The notes beneath the pieces were generated by a model that worked only from the letters and a program-made list of their open reading frames with translations, had not been told where the DNA came from and made no database searches. Positions 7,699 to 16,268 of a DNA stretch of 64,000 bases are shown here, piece after piece. Location of the stretch: positions 248,001-312,000 of the forward strand of contig NZ_CP089214.1 of the NCBI RefSeq assembly GCF_021183625.1. The letters are read 5' to 3'. Positions within the stretch are counted from its first letter, which is position 1, and every line of letters starts with the position of its first letter. Source of the DNA: Nocardia asteroides (GTDB taxonomy: Bacteria; Actinomycetota; Actinomycetes; Mycobacteriales; Mycobacteriaceae). Both the position numbers and the translations under genes were made by a program.

Positions 7699-7725
7699 TT
7701 AGCACTCCGTTGAGATGAGTGCAAG
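7699..7725. promoter_or_regulatory. CIRCE element (HrcA operator)
   Basis: TTAGCACTC at 7699-7707, nine bases, then GAGTGCAAG at 7717-7725. The left arm equals the CIRCE consensus in all nine positions and the right arm (GAGTGCTAA) in seven of nine, with the canonical spacer length. It lies between hsp20 and the divergent MerR-type gene. Confidence 0.85.
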
Positions 7726-7775
7726 TGGGTGAGAAGATAATCTGGAACAGACCGGAAGGACGGTGAACAGGGGCG

Positions 7776-8111
7776 ATGAGCGGTGACGGACCGGTGCACG
7801 GACCGGATCGAGCGGTGTACGCGATCTCGGTCGCGGCCGAACTGGCCGGCATCGCGGTCCAGACGCTGCGGCTCTACGAACAGCACGGGCTGATCACCCC
7901 CGCGCGCAGCGCGGGCGGGACCCGGCGCTACAGCGGCGCCGATCTGGCCCGGCTGGAGCGCATCTCCGAGCTGAGCAGGCAGGGAATCAACCTCGCCGGG
8001 ATCGGGCGCATCCTCGACCTCCAGGACGACAACGCCGCGCTCACCGCCGAGCGGGACCAGCTGCGCGCCGACGCCCCCGAGCCGGAGTCGGACGGCCGCA
8101 TAGCCGGGTAG
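7776..8111 (+). CDS. MerR-family regulator, HspR-like
   Basis: A 111-residue MerR-type regulator. The winged helix spans about residues 14-80 (YAISVAAELAGIAVQTLR, LYEQHGLITPARS, GGTRRYS), followed by a short helical C-terminus without effector-binding cysteines. The lack of metal or drug pocket and the position divergent from hsp20 fit the HspR type of heat-shock autorepressor. A HAIR operator is not evident in the shared 150-base gap, while a CIRCE is, so the two may belong to different heat-shock circuits. Confidence 0.8.
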   Translation: MSGDGPVHGPDRAVYAISVAAELAGIAVQTLRLYEQHGLITPARSAGGTRRYSGADLARLERISELSRQGINLAGIGRILDLQDDNAALTAERDQLRADAPEPESDGRIAG

Positions 8112-8179
8112 GGCCGCGCCCGCCCGTCGGGCAGGCGGTCGCGATTACCGGGCAGTAACATGTAGTACTGTCTGGTGGG

Positions 8180-8190
8180 TAACGACGTTA
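8180..8190. promoter_or_regulatory. Short palindrome upstream of the PucR-type gene
   Basis: TAACG and CGTTA flank a single central base at 8180-8190, about 105 bases upstream of the start at 8297. It could be an operator for the downstream regulator, but one short dyad is weak evidence. Confidence 0.3.
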
Positions 8191-8296
8191 TCCGTCACGC
8201 GATGGGACGTCCCGTATCCGGTGCCGCACCGAGTTCGGTTCGGCGACAGGCGAACACCGCGTCGCACGTGCCGGGGCCGGGGGCTCGGAAGGGAAC

Positions 8297-9544
8297 ATGG
8301 TGGCCGTCGACCGCGCGATCGTTCATGCCTGGCTCGCGGATTTCGCCGAGCGGGTGCGTACCGAGGCCGAGACCGAGCACGTGCTGCGGTGCGTGGACCG
8401 GGCGATGCTCGAGGAGTTCCCGCGCTTCGCCGCCGACCCCGAGCTGCGCGGCGAGGTGCGCACCAGTGGCAAGGCGCACTGGCTCGGGCTGCTGGCCGGG
8501 ATCGGGCGGCCGCGGTTCCATATCCGGCCGCCGATCGAGGTGATCGACGGCGCGCGCACGGTGGCGTGCCGGGGCTACGACCTGAACGTGCTGCTCAAGA
8601 CCTATCGGGTGGGCCAGCGCGGGCTGTGGAACTACATCACCGGCGTGCTCGACCTGCAGATCGGCGATCCGGAGCTGCGCGGGGCGGTGCTGGTGACCTT
8701 CTGGGAGCGCAGCAGCCGGTGGCTGGACGGCTGCCTGGACGCGGTGGTCACCGCCTACCTCGAGGAACGCGAGCAGCGCAGCCGCAGCGCCGAGGAGCAG
8801 CGCGCCGCCACCGTCCAGGCGCTGCTGCGCGGCGACGCCACCGCGGCCGAGCTGACGCCGGAGCGGCTCGGGCACAACGTGGAGCACCAGCAGACCGCGC
8901 TCACGCTCTGGGCCGACCACGGCATGGCGTCGCCGGTGGCGGCGCGGGTGCTGGCCCGGCTGGCCGCCGACACCGCCGCCGCGCTCGGCGGCCCGCCCCC
9001 GCTCACCCTGCCCAGCGGCACGCACGGGCTGTGGGCCTGGGTGGCGACCCCCGAGCCCGCCGATGTCGCGCTGATCCCGGCGCCGCCGGTGCCGGGCACC
9101 CGGATGGCGGCGGGCACCCCGTGGCCGGGGGTGGACGGGTTCCGGCGCAGCCATCGGGAGGCGCTGGCGGCGCAGCGGCTCTCCGCCGACGGCGCCGCCG
9201 CGGGGCCGGTGATCGCCTACCGGGACGTGGAGCTGGTGTGCCTGCTCACCGGTGACGGCAGCGTGGAGTCGGCCCGGTTGCTGGTCGAGCGGGAACTCGG
9301 CGGGATCGCGGGCCCCGGTGAGCCGGCCGCCCGGCTGCGCGAGACGGTGCGCGAGTTCCTCGCGGGCGGCGGCAGTGTCGCCGCCACCGCGGAGGCGCTC
9401 GGGGTGCACACCAACACCGTGCGCTACCGGCTGCAGCAGGCCGAGCAGAGGCTCGGGCGCCCGATCGACCAGCGCAGGCTGCACCTGGAGCTGGCGCTCG
9501 AGGTGCTGGCCGCCTACGGCGACGAGCTCCTTCCGGCCGGATGA
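8297..9544 (+). CDS. PucR/CdaR-family transcriptional regulator
   Basis: A 415-residue regulator. The first 170 residues are a helical sensory region of the type found ahead of PucR domains in actinomycetes (WERSSRWLDGCLDAVV). The middle is a degenerate GGDEF-like segment, and the end is a PucR-type helix-turn-helix (about 350-405: FLAGGGSVAATAEALGVHTNTVRYRLQQAE). It probably controls a nearby or distant target operon; none is adjacent on the same strand. The ATG at 8297 follows GGAAGGGA. It converges on the lipase gene with a hairpin between them. Confidence 0.8.
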   Translation: MVAVDRAIVHAWLADFAERVRTEAETEHVLRCVDRAMLEEFPRFAADPELRGEVRTSGKAHWLGLLAGIGRPRFHIRPPIEVIDGARTVACRGYDLNVLLKTYRVGQRGLWNYITGVLDLQIGDPELRGAVLVTFWERSSRWLDGCLDAVVTAYLEEREQRSRSAEEQRAATVQALLRGDATAAELTPERLGHNVEHQQTALTLWADHGMASPVAARVLARLAADTAAALGGPPPLTLPSGTHGLWAWVATPEPADVALIPAPPVPGTRMAAGTPWPGVDGFRRSHREALAAQRLSADGAAAGPVIAYRDVELVCLLTGDGSVESARLLVERELGGIAGPGEPAARLRETVREFLAGGGSVAATAEALGVHTNTVRYRLQQAEQRLGRPIDQRRLHLELALEVLAAYGDELLPAG

Positions 9545-9553
9545 GACTGGAGA

Positions 9554-9589
9554 CCGCGCACAAAGCGGGCGGGCCCCGTTGTGCGGCGG
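9554..9589. terminator. Bidirectional hairpin between pucR-type gene and lipase
   Basis: CCGCGCACAA (9554-9563) pairs with TTGTGCGGCGG (9579-9589) with one bulged base, enclosing a G/C-rich loop. It sits between two convergent genes. No run of T follows on either strand. Confidence 0.5.
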
Positions 9590-9697
9590 TACCAACTCCG
9601 GCGCGCGGCCCGGCGGCCTGCCGCGCGCCGACCTAGCGTGGGCCGGGTGTGGGTAGCGGGTTCGGCGATGCGGGAGCTGTCCGGCCCGCGCGCGCCG

Positions 9698-11050
9698 TCA
9701 TCCGTGGTAGACCTCGGGCTCGAGGGCGTTGCCCGGCGCGATCTGCCCGCAGCTGGTCGGCGCGGGCTCCCCGGCGAAGCGGGCGTTCACCCAGGCGAGC
9801 GTCTCGAGGGCCCAGATCGGCACCACAGCGCCGTGGCTGAGCAGCGGCAGCTCCCGGTACTGCACCGGCAGCCCGGTCGCGCAGTAGCGGTTCAGCAGGG
9901 CGCGCACGTCGCCTGCGATCATGATGCCGTCACCGTCGCCGAGACCGGGCCCGCCGGGCGCCGTGCCCTCGAAGATGCCGCCGGTGCCCTGGTAGACGAG
10001 CATCGGGATGGTCGGGATCGGCGCCAGCCCCATGTTGATCGCGTTCGCGACCGCGGTGAACTCCGGGATGGAGTTCGGGTCGGCGTACTGCGGGAGCACC
10101 ATCTGCTGCCAGGTGAGCCCGGGGTACTGCAGGAAGACGTTGATGATCGAGGCGTCCCGCAGCCGGGCGAAGACCTGCCTGCCGTGGTCGCTCAGGTACT
10201 GCTCGACATCGATCCCGTACGAGCGCGAGATGCCGACCAGCGCCATGCCGACCACGCCCGCCCAGGCCAGGCTGCCCGAGGCGTAGCGGAGGGTGTGCGC
10301 GGGCACGGCGAGCAGCCCGCCCTGGGCGACCCCGATGAGCTGCGCCGCGATCTCCGGCGCGTACTCCGGGGCGAGGATCGCGGCCCAGTTGCTGGCGATC
10401 GCGCCGCCGGAGTACCCCATCAGCGCGGTGCGGGTGCCCGGCGCGATCCCGGTCTCGGGCACCTGGGCGACCGCGCGCAGCGAGTCGAGGGTGTTCATTC
10501 CGTACTCCGGGCCCGCGGCGAAATTGGCCTGCTGTCCCTCGGTGTCCGGCACCACGATGCTGAACCCCTGCGCGAGCAGCAGCGCGAACCCGGCGACCTC
10601 GCCCGAGAAGAAGAGCCCGCCGACGGCGAGATTGCGCCCGCTGTCGGTGAATCCACCGATCCGGATGTCGCCGGCGACCGCGCGCGACGGGCTGTCCTCG
10701 GGATTGAGCGAGTCGTAGGCGGACTGGTAGGAGATCACGCCCCTGGCCGGCCCGGCCCCGGCGGCCCTGATCACCGAGGTCACGTTGGCGACGGCATTGC
10801 CCTCGGAGTCGGTCGAGCGGTACAGCACCTGGATGGCGGTCAGCGGCGTCGGCACCTCGGTGAGGTGGAACGGGACCGTCCGGACATCGAGCACGGCTCC
10901 CGGCGCCAGCGCCGCGAGATCCGCTGTGCCGCTGTAGGAGTAGAAGGTGTCGCGGGCCTGCGCGACCGGCGGCGTCAGCGCCGTCGCCACCGCCGTCGAC
11001 AAAGCCGCGACGGCGATGCCCGCCGCCCGTGCGACCGCTCGAGTTCTCAT
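9698..11050 (-). CDS. Secreted LIP-family lipase
   Basis: A 450-residue exported alpha/beta hydrolase of the LIP family (fungal-type secretory lipases, expanded in nocardiae and mycobacteria). An N-terminal signal peptide with Ala-rich core ends near residue 32 (AQA-RD). The nucleophile elbow is GYSGGA with Ser214; Asp (GDVRALLNRYC region) and His (LLSHGAVVP) follow in the C-terminal part. It likely hydrolyses triacylglycerol or other esters outside the cell. The ATG at 11050 is preferred to 11062 because GTGAGGA lies just ahead. The biosynthetic operon starts 664 bases away in the opposite direction. Confidence 0.9.
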   Translation of the reverse strand: MRTRAVARAAGIAVAALSTAVATALTPPVAQARDTFYSYSGTADLAALAPGAVLDVRTVPFHLTEVPTPLTAIQVLYRSTDSEGNAVANVTSVIRAAGAGPARGVISYQSAYDSLNPEDSPSRAVAGDIRIGGFTDSGRNLAVGGLFFSGEVAGFALLLAQGFSIVVPDTEGQQANFAAGPEYGMNTLDSLRAVAQVPETGIAPGTRTALMGYSGGAIASNWAAILAPEYAPEIAAQLIGVAQGGLLAVPAHTLRYASGSLAWAGVVGMALVGISRSYGIDVEQYLSDHGRQVFARLRDASIINVFLQYPGLTWQQMVLPQYADPNSIPEFTAVANAINMGLAPIPTIPMLVYQGTGGIFEGTAPGGPGLGDGDGIMIAGDVRALLNRYCATGLPVQYRELPLLSHGAVVPIWALETLAWVNARFAGEPAPTSCGQIAPGNALEPEVYHG

Positions 11051-11713
11051 ACACGTCCTCACATCACACCGTTGGGATGACCGGGGTCACACCGGCACGT
11101 GGGTCTTCCGACGCCTCGAGCTAGTGGAACCAACCGGGATCAAATGCCCGCCGACTATGGCACAGCGTGGTGCGTGTCGCAATGGTCGCCGGTGATTCTG
11201 TACCGGCGGGTAAGTGGTCCGCGTCACGGCTTACTTCGTCTGGGTTCGGAATCGACGGGGAATTTTTTCGCTCGCCGGACGATCTTCTGCGCCCAAGCGT
11301 CCGGAGCAATCGAGCTGCGGTATCGGAGAAATCTGAAAACGTCGGGACTCACAAGGGTGGGATCGTCGTGCAGCCCGAATGGTGAGCGCGCCTGCACCCC
11401 GATCGGCGTACTTGAGGGTTTCATAGCGCGATCCTCACGATGTGACTCGCGTCTATCGCCCTGTCCCGGGCAGGCGGCGTCCGCGCAGGTCGCCTCGAAT
11501 TCGTGCCCCGTTTGCCCCTCGTACGCGGCTGGGACACAAGTAGCAACCAGTCGCTCTCTTTGTTACGTTGCGAAAGCGCCGACGTCGCGAGATCAGTACC
11601 CGGAGGCATCGGCGCCTTCTTCGATTCGACTGTCCCCATTGCTCTTTCGCTCCCGAGCGCGCTGCCGCGTCCGGGTGGCGGAGCTGCGCGGTGGGCGACC
11701 AAGGAGGCTGCAC
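11051..11713. other. 663-base gene-free region upstream of the biosynthetic operon
   Basis: No frame here has both a good ribosome site and a plausible protein. The stretch is visibly less GC-rich than its surroundings, with AT-rich patches near 11255-11270 and 11555-11575. A TACGTT box near 11560 could be a -10 element, but no convincing -35 is seen. A reading frame open from 11099 merges with the HMG-CoA reductase frame but lacks coding character and a ribosome site. The region probably holds the promoter(s) and operator(s) of the downstream operon. Confidence 0.5.
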
Positions 11714-14071
11714 GTGCGCGACCAGACGGCTCAGATGCCCCGCGTGCCCGACCGCGGGCACGAGAGCGAGAGTGCGAGGCGCAGGCGGCTGGAGTGGATT
11801 CGCGCGCAGACCGGCGGCAGCCTGCGCGCACTGGACACCTTCGACCTGGACCCGGCCCGGCTGGTCGGCAATATCGAGAACCTGGTCGGCAGCGTGACCA
11901 TCCCGGTGGGGCTGGCCGGGCCGCTGCGCTTCACCGGCGAGCACGCGACCGGGTGGATCACCGCGCCGTTCGCCACCACCGAGGGCGCGCTGGTCGCCTC
12001 GGCGACCAGGGGCGCGCACGCGGTCTCCCGCGCGGGCGGGGTCAGTACCAGGGTGCTCGGCCAGCGCATGGTCCGCTCGCCGCGGTTCGACCTGGACGAC
12101 GTGGTGAGCGCGCACCGCTTCGCGGCGTGGGCGCAGGCCAGGCAGGACGAGCTCGGCGCGCAGGTCGCGGATGTCTCCCGGCACGCGCGGCTGGTCGGGC
12201 TGCGCCCGATGCAGATCGGGCGCAGCGTCGACCTGGTCTTCGAGTACGAGACCGGCGACGCCTCCGGGCAGAACATGACCACCGCGTGCACCTGGCGGGC
12301 CTGCCTGTGGATCGAGAAGCAGCTCGCCGACGACCCGGAGATCGCGCTGCGCTCGTTCTGCGTGGAGGGCAACACCGCGGGGGACAAGAAGCTCAGCCAG
12401 CGCTCGCTGATCAACGGCCGCGGCACCAGGGTGACCGCCGAGTGCCGGATCGACGGCGCCACGCTCGCGCACGTGCTGAAGGTCGATCAGGCGGCGCTGT
12501 GCCGGGCGTATTCGATCAATGTCATCGGCACCGCGCTCGGCGGCGGCATCGCGCCGAACATCAATGTGGCGAATGCGATCGCGGCGCTCTTCGCCGCGAC
12601 CGGCCAGGACATCGCCTGCGTGCACGAGTCCGGCGCCGGGATCCTCAATATCGAGCCCGACGGCGACGGCGTCTACGCCTCGCTGCTGCTGCCCGCGCTG
12701 GCGATCGGCACCGTCGGCGGCGGCACCGGCCTGCCGCAGCAGGCCGACTACCTGGAGATGCTCGGCTGCGTCGGCACCGGGACCGCGGGCAGGCTGGCCG
12801 AGATCATCGCCGGGTTCGCGCTGGCGCTCGACCTCTCGACGCTCTCGGCGGTGATCGGCGGCCAGTTCGCGACCGCGCACGAGCGGCTCGGCCGCAACCG
12901 CCCGGTCCGCTGGTTCACCGCGCTCGACCTGACCCCGGAGTTCTTCGAGCGCACCCTGACCGGCGACGGCCGGGTGCAGACGGTCAAGGTGATCGGCGAC
13001 AACACCGCGTCCAGCGTGATCAGTGAGCTGACCCACCGGGTGAGCACCCAGAAGCTGGTCGGGGTGCTGCCGGTGGACGTGCACTTCGACGACGACGCGG
13101 CCCCGCTCGAGCTCGTGGTCAAGGCCAAGCCGCTCGACGGCGAGGTGGTGCTCGCCGCGCACCGGCTGGTGTCGCTGGCGGGCGGCAGGCTGGCCGAGGC
13201 GTGGTCGCGGGGCAGCGACGCCAGCGGCTTCCTCGGCACCCACATGCGCGAGCTGGAGCTGTACCGGGACCCGGGGCCGCTGGCGGCGATCATGCCGCGC
13301 TGCCACGGCATCCACCAGGCGCCGGAGCGCGAGGCGTACCTGCTGCTGCTGGAGCGGCTCGGCGACGACGTGCTGCTGAAGGACTCCGCCGACCGCCCGC
13401 AGGACTGGCGCCCGGCCCATATCCGCGCCGCGCTCGACGGCATCGCGCCGGTGCACGGGCACTGGCTGAACCGCACCGGCGAACTCGTCGCGAAGCCCTG
13501 GTTCGGCCCGGCCACCGAGACCGGCCGGATGGTCGAGATGGCCGAGCTGTGGCGCGGGCTCTACGAGCACCACCACCGCGAGTACCCGCAGCTGGTCGGC
13601 GGCGAGTGGCTCGCCGAGACCGTCGGGTGGATCGAGACCGTCGCCGACTGGTGGCCGGAGCTGGAGGCCATGCCGCGCACGCTGGTGCACAACGACTTCA
13701 ACTCCCGCAATATCGGGCTGCGCCCGGTCGCGGAGCGGTTCGAGCTGGTGGCCTACGACTGGGAGCTGGCCTCGGTGCACGTGCCGCAGCGCGACCTGGC
13801 CGAGCTGCTCGCCTACGTGCTGACCCCCGCGGCCACCGCCGAGGAGGTCGACGGCCACCTCGAGCACCACCGGCTCGCGGTCGAGCGGGCCGCTGGCGTC
13901 GCGCTCGACCCGGTGCGCTGGCGCCGCGGCTACCGGCTGGCGCTGGCCGATTTCACCGTGCGCAGGCTCTCGCTGTACCTGATGGTGCACACCGCGCACC
14001 GGCTCTCGTTCCTGGAGCGGGTCGTCGCCACGGTGGCGCGGCTCGGCGAGATCGAGCGGGGCCGCGAATGA
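11714..14071 (+). CDS. HMG-CoA reductase (class I)-like / APH-fold kinase fusion protein
   Basis: A 785-residue two-domain enzyme. Residues about 20-425 match class I HMG-CoA reductase: [34 protein letters not shown] (nucleotide site, altered from DAMGMNM), [17 protein letters not shown]. The catalytic set of the human enzyme is kept as Glu90, Lys225, Asp299 and His389. Residues about 450-760 match the aminoglycoside phosphotransferase/choline kinase fold: a possible ATP lysine (VVKAK, Lys470), catalytic loop HNDFNSRN (His659, Asp661) and metal site YDWE (Asp682). GTG 11714 is chosen because AAGGAGG lies at 11701-11707. The reductase should reduce an acyl-CoA thioester to an alcohol; the kinase could phosphorylate that alcohol. 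The fusion is unknown to me, and its substrate is inferred only. Confidence 0.88.
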   Translation: MRDQTAQMPRVPDRGHESESARRRRLEWIRAQTGGSLRALDTFDLDPARLVGNIENLVGSVTIPVGLAGPLRFTGEHATGWITAPFATTEGALVASATRGAHAVSRAGGVSTRVLGQRMVRSPRFDLDDVVSAHRFAAWAQARQDELGAQVADVSRHARLVGLRPMQIGRSVDLVFEYETGDASGQNMTTACTWRACLWIEKQLADDPEIALRSFCVEGNTAGDKKLSQRSLINGRGTRVTAECRIDGATLAHVLKVDQAALCRAYSINVIGTALGGGIAPNINVANAIAALFAATGQDIACVHESGAGILNIEPDGDGVYASLLLPALAIGTVGGGTGLPQQADYLEMLGCVGTGTAGRLAEIIAGFALALDLSTLSAVIGGQFATAHERLGRNRPVRWFTALDLTPEFFERTLTGDGRVQTVKVIGDNTASSVISELTHRVSTQKLVGVLPVDVHFDDDAAPLELVVKAKPLDGEVVLAAHRLVSLAGGRLAEAWSRGSDASGFLGTHMRELELYRDPGPLAAIMPRCHGIHQAPEREAYLLLLERLGDDVLLKDSADRPQDWRPAHIRAALDGIAPVHGHWLNRTGELVAKPWFGPATETGRMVEMAELWRGLYEHHHREYPQLVGGEWLAETVGWIETVADWWPELEAMPRTLVHNDFNSRNIGLRPVAERFELVAYDWELASVHVPQRDLAELLAYVLTPAATAEEVDGHLEHHRLAVERAAGVALDPVRWRRGYRLALADFTVRRLSLYLMVHTAHRLSFLERVVATVARLGEIERGRE

Positions 14072-14871
14072 AGGTGCACCACCTGGACTGCGGCCCGCTC
14101 GCGAGCGGGATCGTCACGCACTGCCTGCTGGTCGAGACCGCCGACACGCTGGTGCTGGTGGACAGCGGCTTCGGCACCGCCGATCTCGCGGAGCCGGACC
14201 GCAGGCTCGGCTGGACCCGGCGGGTGCTCGCCCCGCGGCTCGACCCGGAGCACACCGCGCTGCGGCAGGTCGCGGCGCTGGGGTACGACCCGCGCGACGT
14301 CGGCCACATCGTGCTGACGCACCTGGACTACGACCACGCCGGCGGAATCGGCGACTTCCCGTCGGCCCGAATCCACGTGCACGGCCCCGAGCTGCGCGCC
14401 GCCGCCGCGCCGACCGGCAGCGACCGCTGGCGCTACCGCACCGCGCAGTGGGCGCACGGCCCGCGCTGGTCGATCCACGAGCGCGGCGGGGCCGAGTGGT
14501 TCGGCTTTCCCGGGGTCACGGCGCCGGGCGGGCTGCCGCCCGAGCTGCGGCTGGTTCCGCTCTACGGGCACACCGCGGGGCACATCGGCGTCGCGATCGA
14601 CACCGGAGACCGCTGGCTGCTGCACGCAGGCGACGCCTTCGTCTCCGAACTCCAGCTCCATCGGCTGCTGCCGGGGCTGCTGCTGGCCGGCGCCGCGTTC
14701 GGGGTGCCCGAACCGCGGCTCGCCGCCGCCCGGGTGCGCACGCTGCACCGGCTGGCCGAGCTCGCCCGGCTGCCGGGCGGGCCGGTCACCGTCTTCGCCG
14801 CGCACGACCCGATCACCTTCGCCCGACTGGCGAACCAACCGGAAGGAGAGCCGTCGTGCGCCGGACTGTGA
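14068..14871 (+). CDS. MBL-fold metallohydrolase
   Basis: A 267-residue metallo-beta-lactamase fold protein, closest in layout to lactonase/AiiA-like hydrolases. The zinc motif is [10 protein letters not shown] (HxDxDH at 85-90), with later His in YGHTAGH and an Asp in LHAGDAF and His in FAAHDP. It has no signal peptide. The ATG at 14068 overlaps the previous stop (ATGA). In the cluster it could open a lactone, release a thioester, or remove a side product. An alternative is a self-protection role. Confidence 0.85.
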   Translation: MKVHHLDCGPLASGIVTHCLLVETADTLVLVDSGFGTADLAEPDRRLGWTRRVLAPRLDPEHTALRQVAALGYDPRDVGHIVLTHLDYDHAGGIGDFPSARIHVHGPELRAAAAPTGSDRWRYRTAQWAHGPRWSIHERGGAEWFGFPGVTAPGGLPPELRLVPLYGHTAGHIGVAIDTGDRWLLHAGDAFVSELQLHRLLPGLLLAGAAFGVPEPRLAAARVRTLHRLAELARLPGGPVTVFAAHDPITFARLANQPEGEPSCAGL

Positions 14872-15299
14872 TGCACGCCAAGGTGCACCGCGCCACCGTC
14901 ACCCAGGCCGACCTGCACTACGTCGGCTCGGTCACCATCGATGCCGAGCTGCTGCGCGCCGCCGACATCCTCGAGGGCGAACAGGTCGACATCGTCGACA
15001 TCACCAACGGCGCCCGGCTCACCACGTACGTGATCAGCGGCGAGCCCGGGTCGGGGGTGATCGGGATCAACGGCGCGGCCGCGCACCTGGTGCACCCGGG
15101 CGACCTGGTGATCGTGATCGCCTACGGCCAGTTCGACCCCGCCGAGCTCGCCGCGCACCGGCCGCGGGTGGTGCACGTCGACGCCGCCAACCGGATCGTC
15201 GCGATCGGGGCCGACCCCGCGCAACCCGTCCCCGGCGCACCGGACCAGATCTCCGGCGCCCTCACCGCAGCCGGACAGCGACAAGGAACCCCCTCGTGA
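14856..15299 (+). CDS. panD: Aspartate 1-decarboxylase
   Basis: A 147-residue pyruvoyl enzyme that converts L-aspartate to beta-alanine. The N-terminal half is nearly textbook PanD ([19 protein letters not shown]), with the Gly-Ser self-cleavage site that generates the pyruvoyl group (YVG/SVT). GTG 14856 follows GGAAGGAGAG and overlaps the MBL gene by 16 bases. Its place inside a biosynthetic operon, instead of with panBC, suggests that beta-alanine is a building block or that pantetheine supply is boosted. The stop overlaps the next start (GTGA). Confidence 0.93.
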   Translation: MRRTVMHAKVHRATVTQADLHYVGSVTIDAELLRAADILEGEQVDIVDITNGARLTTYVISGEPGSGVIGINGAAAHLVHPGDLVIVIAYGQFDPAELAAHRPRVVHVDAANRIVAIGADPAQPVPGAPDQISGALTAAGQRQGTPS

Positions 15300-16264
15300 C
15301 CACCACCGCCATCACCACCGAGTCCCCGTTCGCGCTGCGGCTGCTCGCCTACTCCAACGAACGCTTCCCCGCCTGGCAGGTCGCGGCGCAGCTGCCCATG
15401 TTCCTGGCCGCCTTCCTCTTCGGCCAGGCGATCACCGGCCAGGAGCCCGCGCTGCGCGCCGCCACCTGGGCCGGTTTCGCGGCCTTCGTCGCCTACACGC
15501 TCATGGTGCGCTGCATCGACGACAACAAGGACGCCGCGCACGACGCCGAGCACTACCCGGAGCGGGTGCTGCAGCGCGGGCTGGTGACCTTCACCCAGCT
15601 GCGGGTGATCGCGGTGCTCTGCCTGGTGGTCTCGGTGGCGGTCTCGATCTGGATCGACGGCGGGCTCGGCCGGGTGACGCTGTGGTGGGTCGTCATCTTC
15701 GTGACCAACAACCTGGTGCAGTTCGTGCAGGTGAAGTGGGCGGCCATCGGTGCGTGGCTGGAGTCGCGGCGGGTGCTGCTGGCACTGAGTGTGGTGCCGT
15801 TCTGGGGCTTCGGCTCGGTGTGGATCGCGCAGATGGGCGGCGGCGACCGGCTGGTCCCCGCCGCGGTGTGGTGGCTGGTGGCGCTCTGGTGTGTGGCGGC
15901 GCTGCTGCTGGAGATCGCGCGCAAGTCCCGCACCCCCGACGACGACCGGCCGACCGTGGTCGACTACACGAAGGCGGCGGGGTCGTGGACCCGGTCGCTC
16001 GGCCTGGCGGGCACGGTCGCGGTCCTCGTGGTGCTCGCCGTGCTGGCCACCGTGCTCGAGGTCGTCGTGCTGCACACCGCGGGCGCGGACAGCCGGTGGG
16101 CGGTCGTCGCGCTCGGGGCCGTCGCGCTGCTGCCGATCGGGGCGGCGGTGCGGTTCCTGCTGAAGCCGGACCGGTTCCGGGTCAAGGACGTCGCGGAAAT
16201 GTCGGCGGGGCTGTGGCTGATCGGGCAGATCGTCTCGGTCGCCGCGCTGCTGGTGGTGATCTGA
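15296..16264 (+). CDS. UbiA-family membrane prenyltransferase-like protein
   Basis: A 322-residue protein with about eight to nine membrane helices. The first aspartate-rich motif is canonical for UbiA enzymes ([11 protein letters not shown]: Asp75, Asp76, Asp79, Asp83), which bind Mg-prenyl-diphosphate. The second motif is a variant ([17 protein letters not shown], about residues 205-221), typical of a divergent subgroup. It should move a prenyl or phospho-ribosyl-type group at the membrane, but no aromatic acceptor or isoprenyl diphosphate synthase is encoded here. GTG 15296 overlaps panD by four bases. Confidence 0.82.
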   Translation: MTTTAITTESPFALRLLAYSNERFPAWQVAAQLPMFLAAFLFGQAITGQEPALRAATWAGFAAFVAYTLMVRCIDDNKDAAHDAEHYPERVLQRGLVTFTQLRVIAVLCLVVSVAVSIWIDGGLGRVTLWWVVIFVTNNLVQFVQVKWAAIGAWLESRRVLLALSVVPFWGFGSVWIAQMGGGDRLVPAAVWWLVALWCVAALLLEIARKSRTPDDDRPTVVDYTKAAGSWTRSLGLAGTVAVLVVLAVLATVLEVVVLHTAGADSRWAVVALGAVALLPIGAAVRFLLKPDRFRVKDVAEMSAGLWLIGQIVSVAALLVVI

Positions 16265-16268
16265 GGCA

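Noticed and set aside
11099..11713. Upstream in-frame extension of the HMG-CoA reductase gene
   Set aside because: It lacks a ribosome site and domain homology, and AAGGAGG at 11701-11707 points to GTG 11714.
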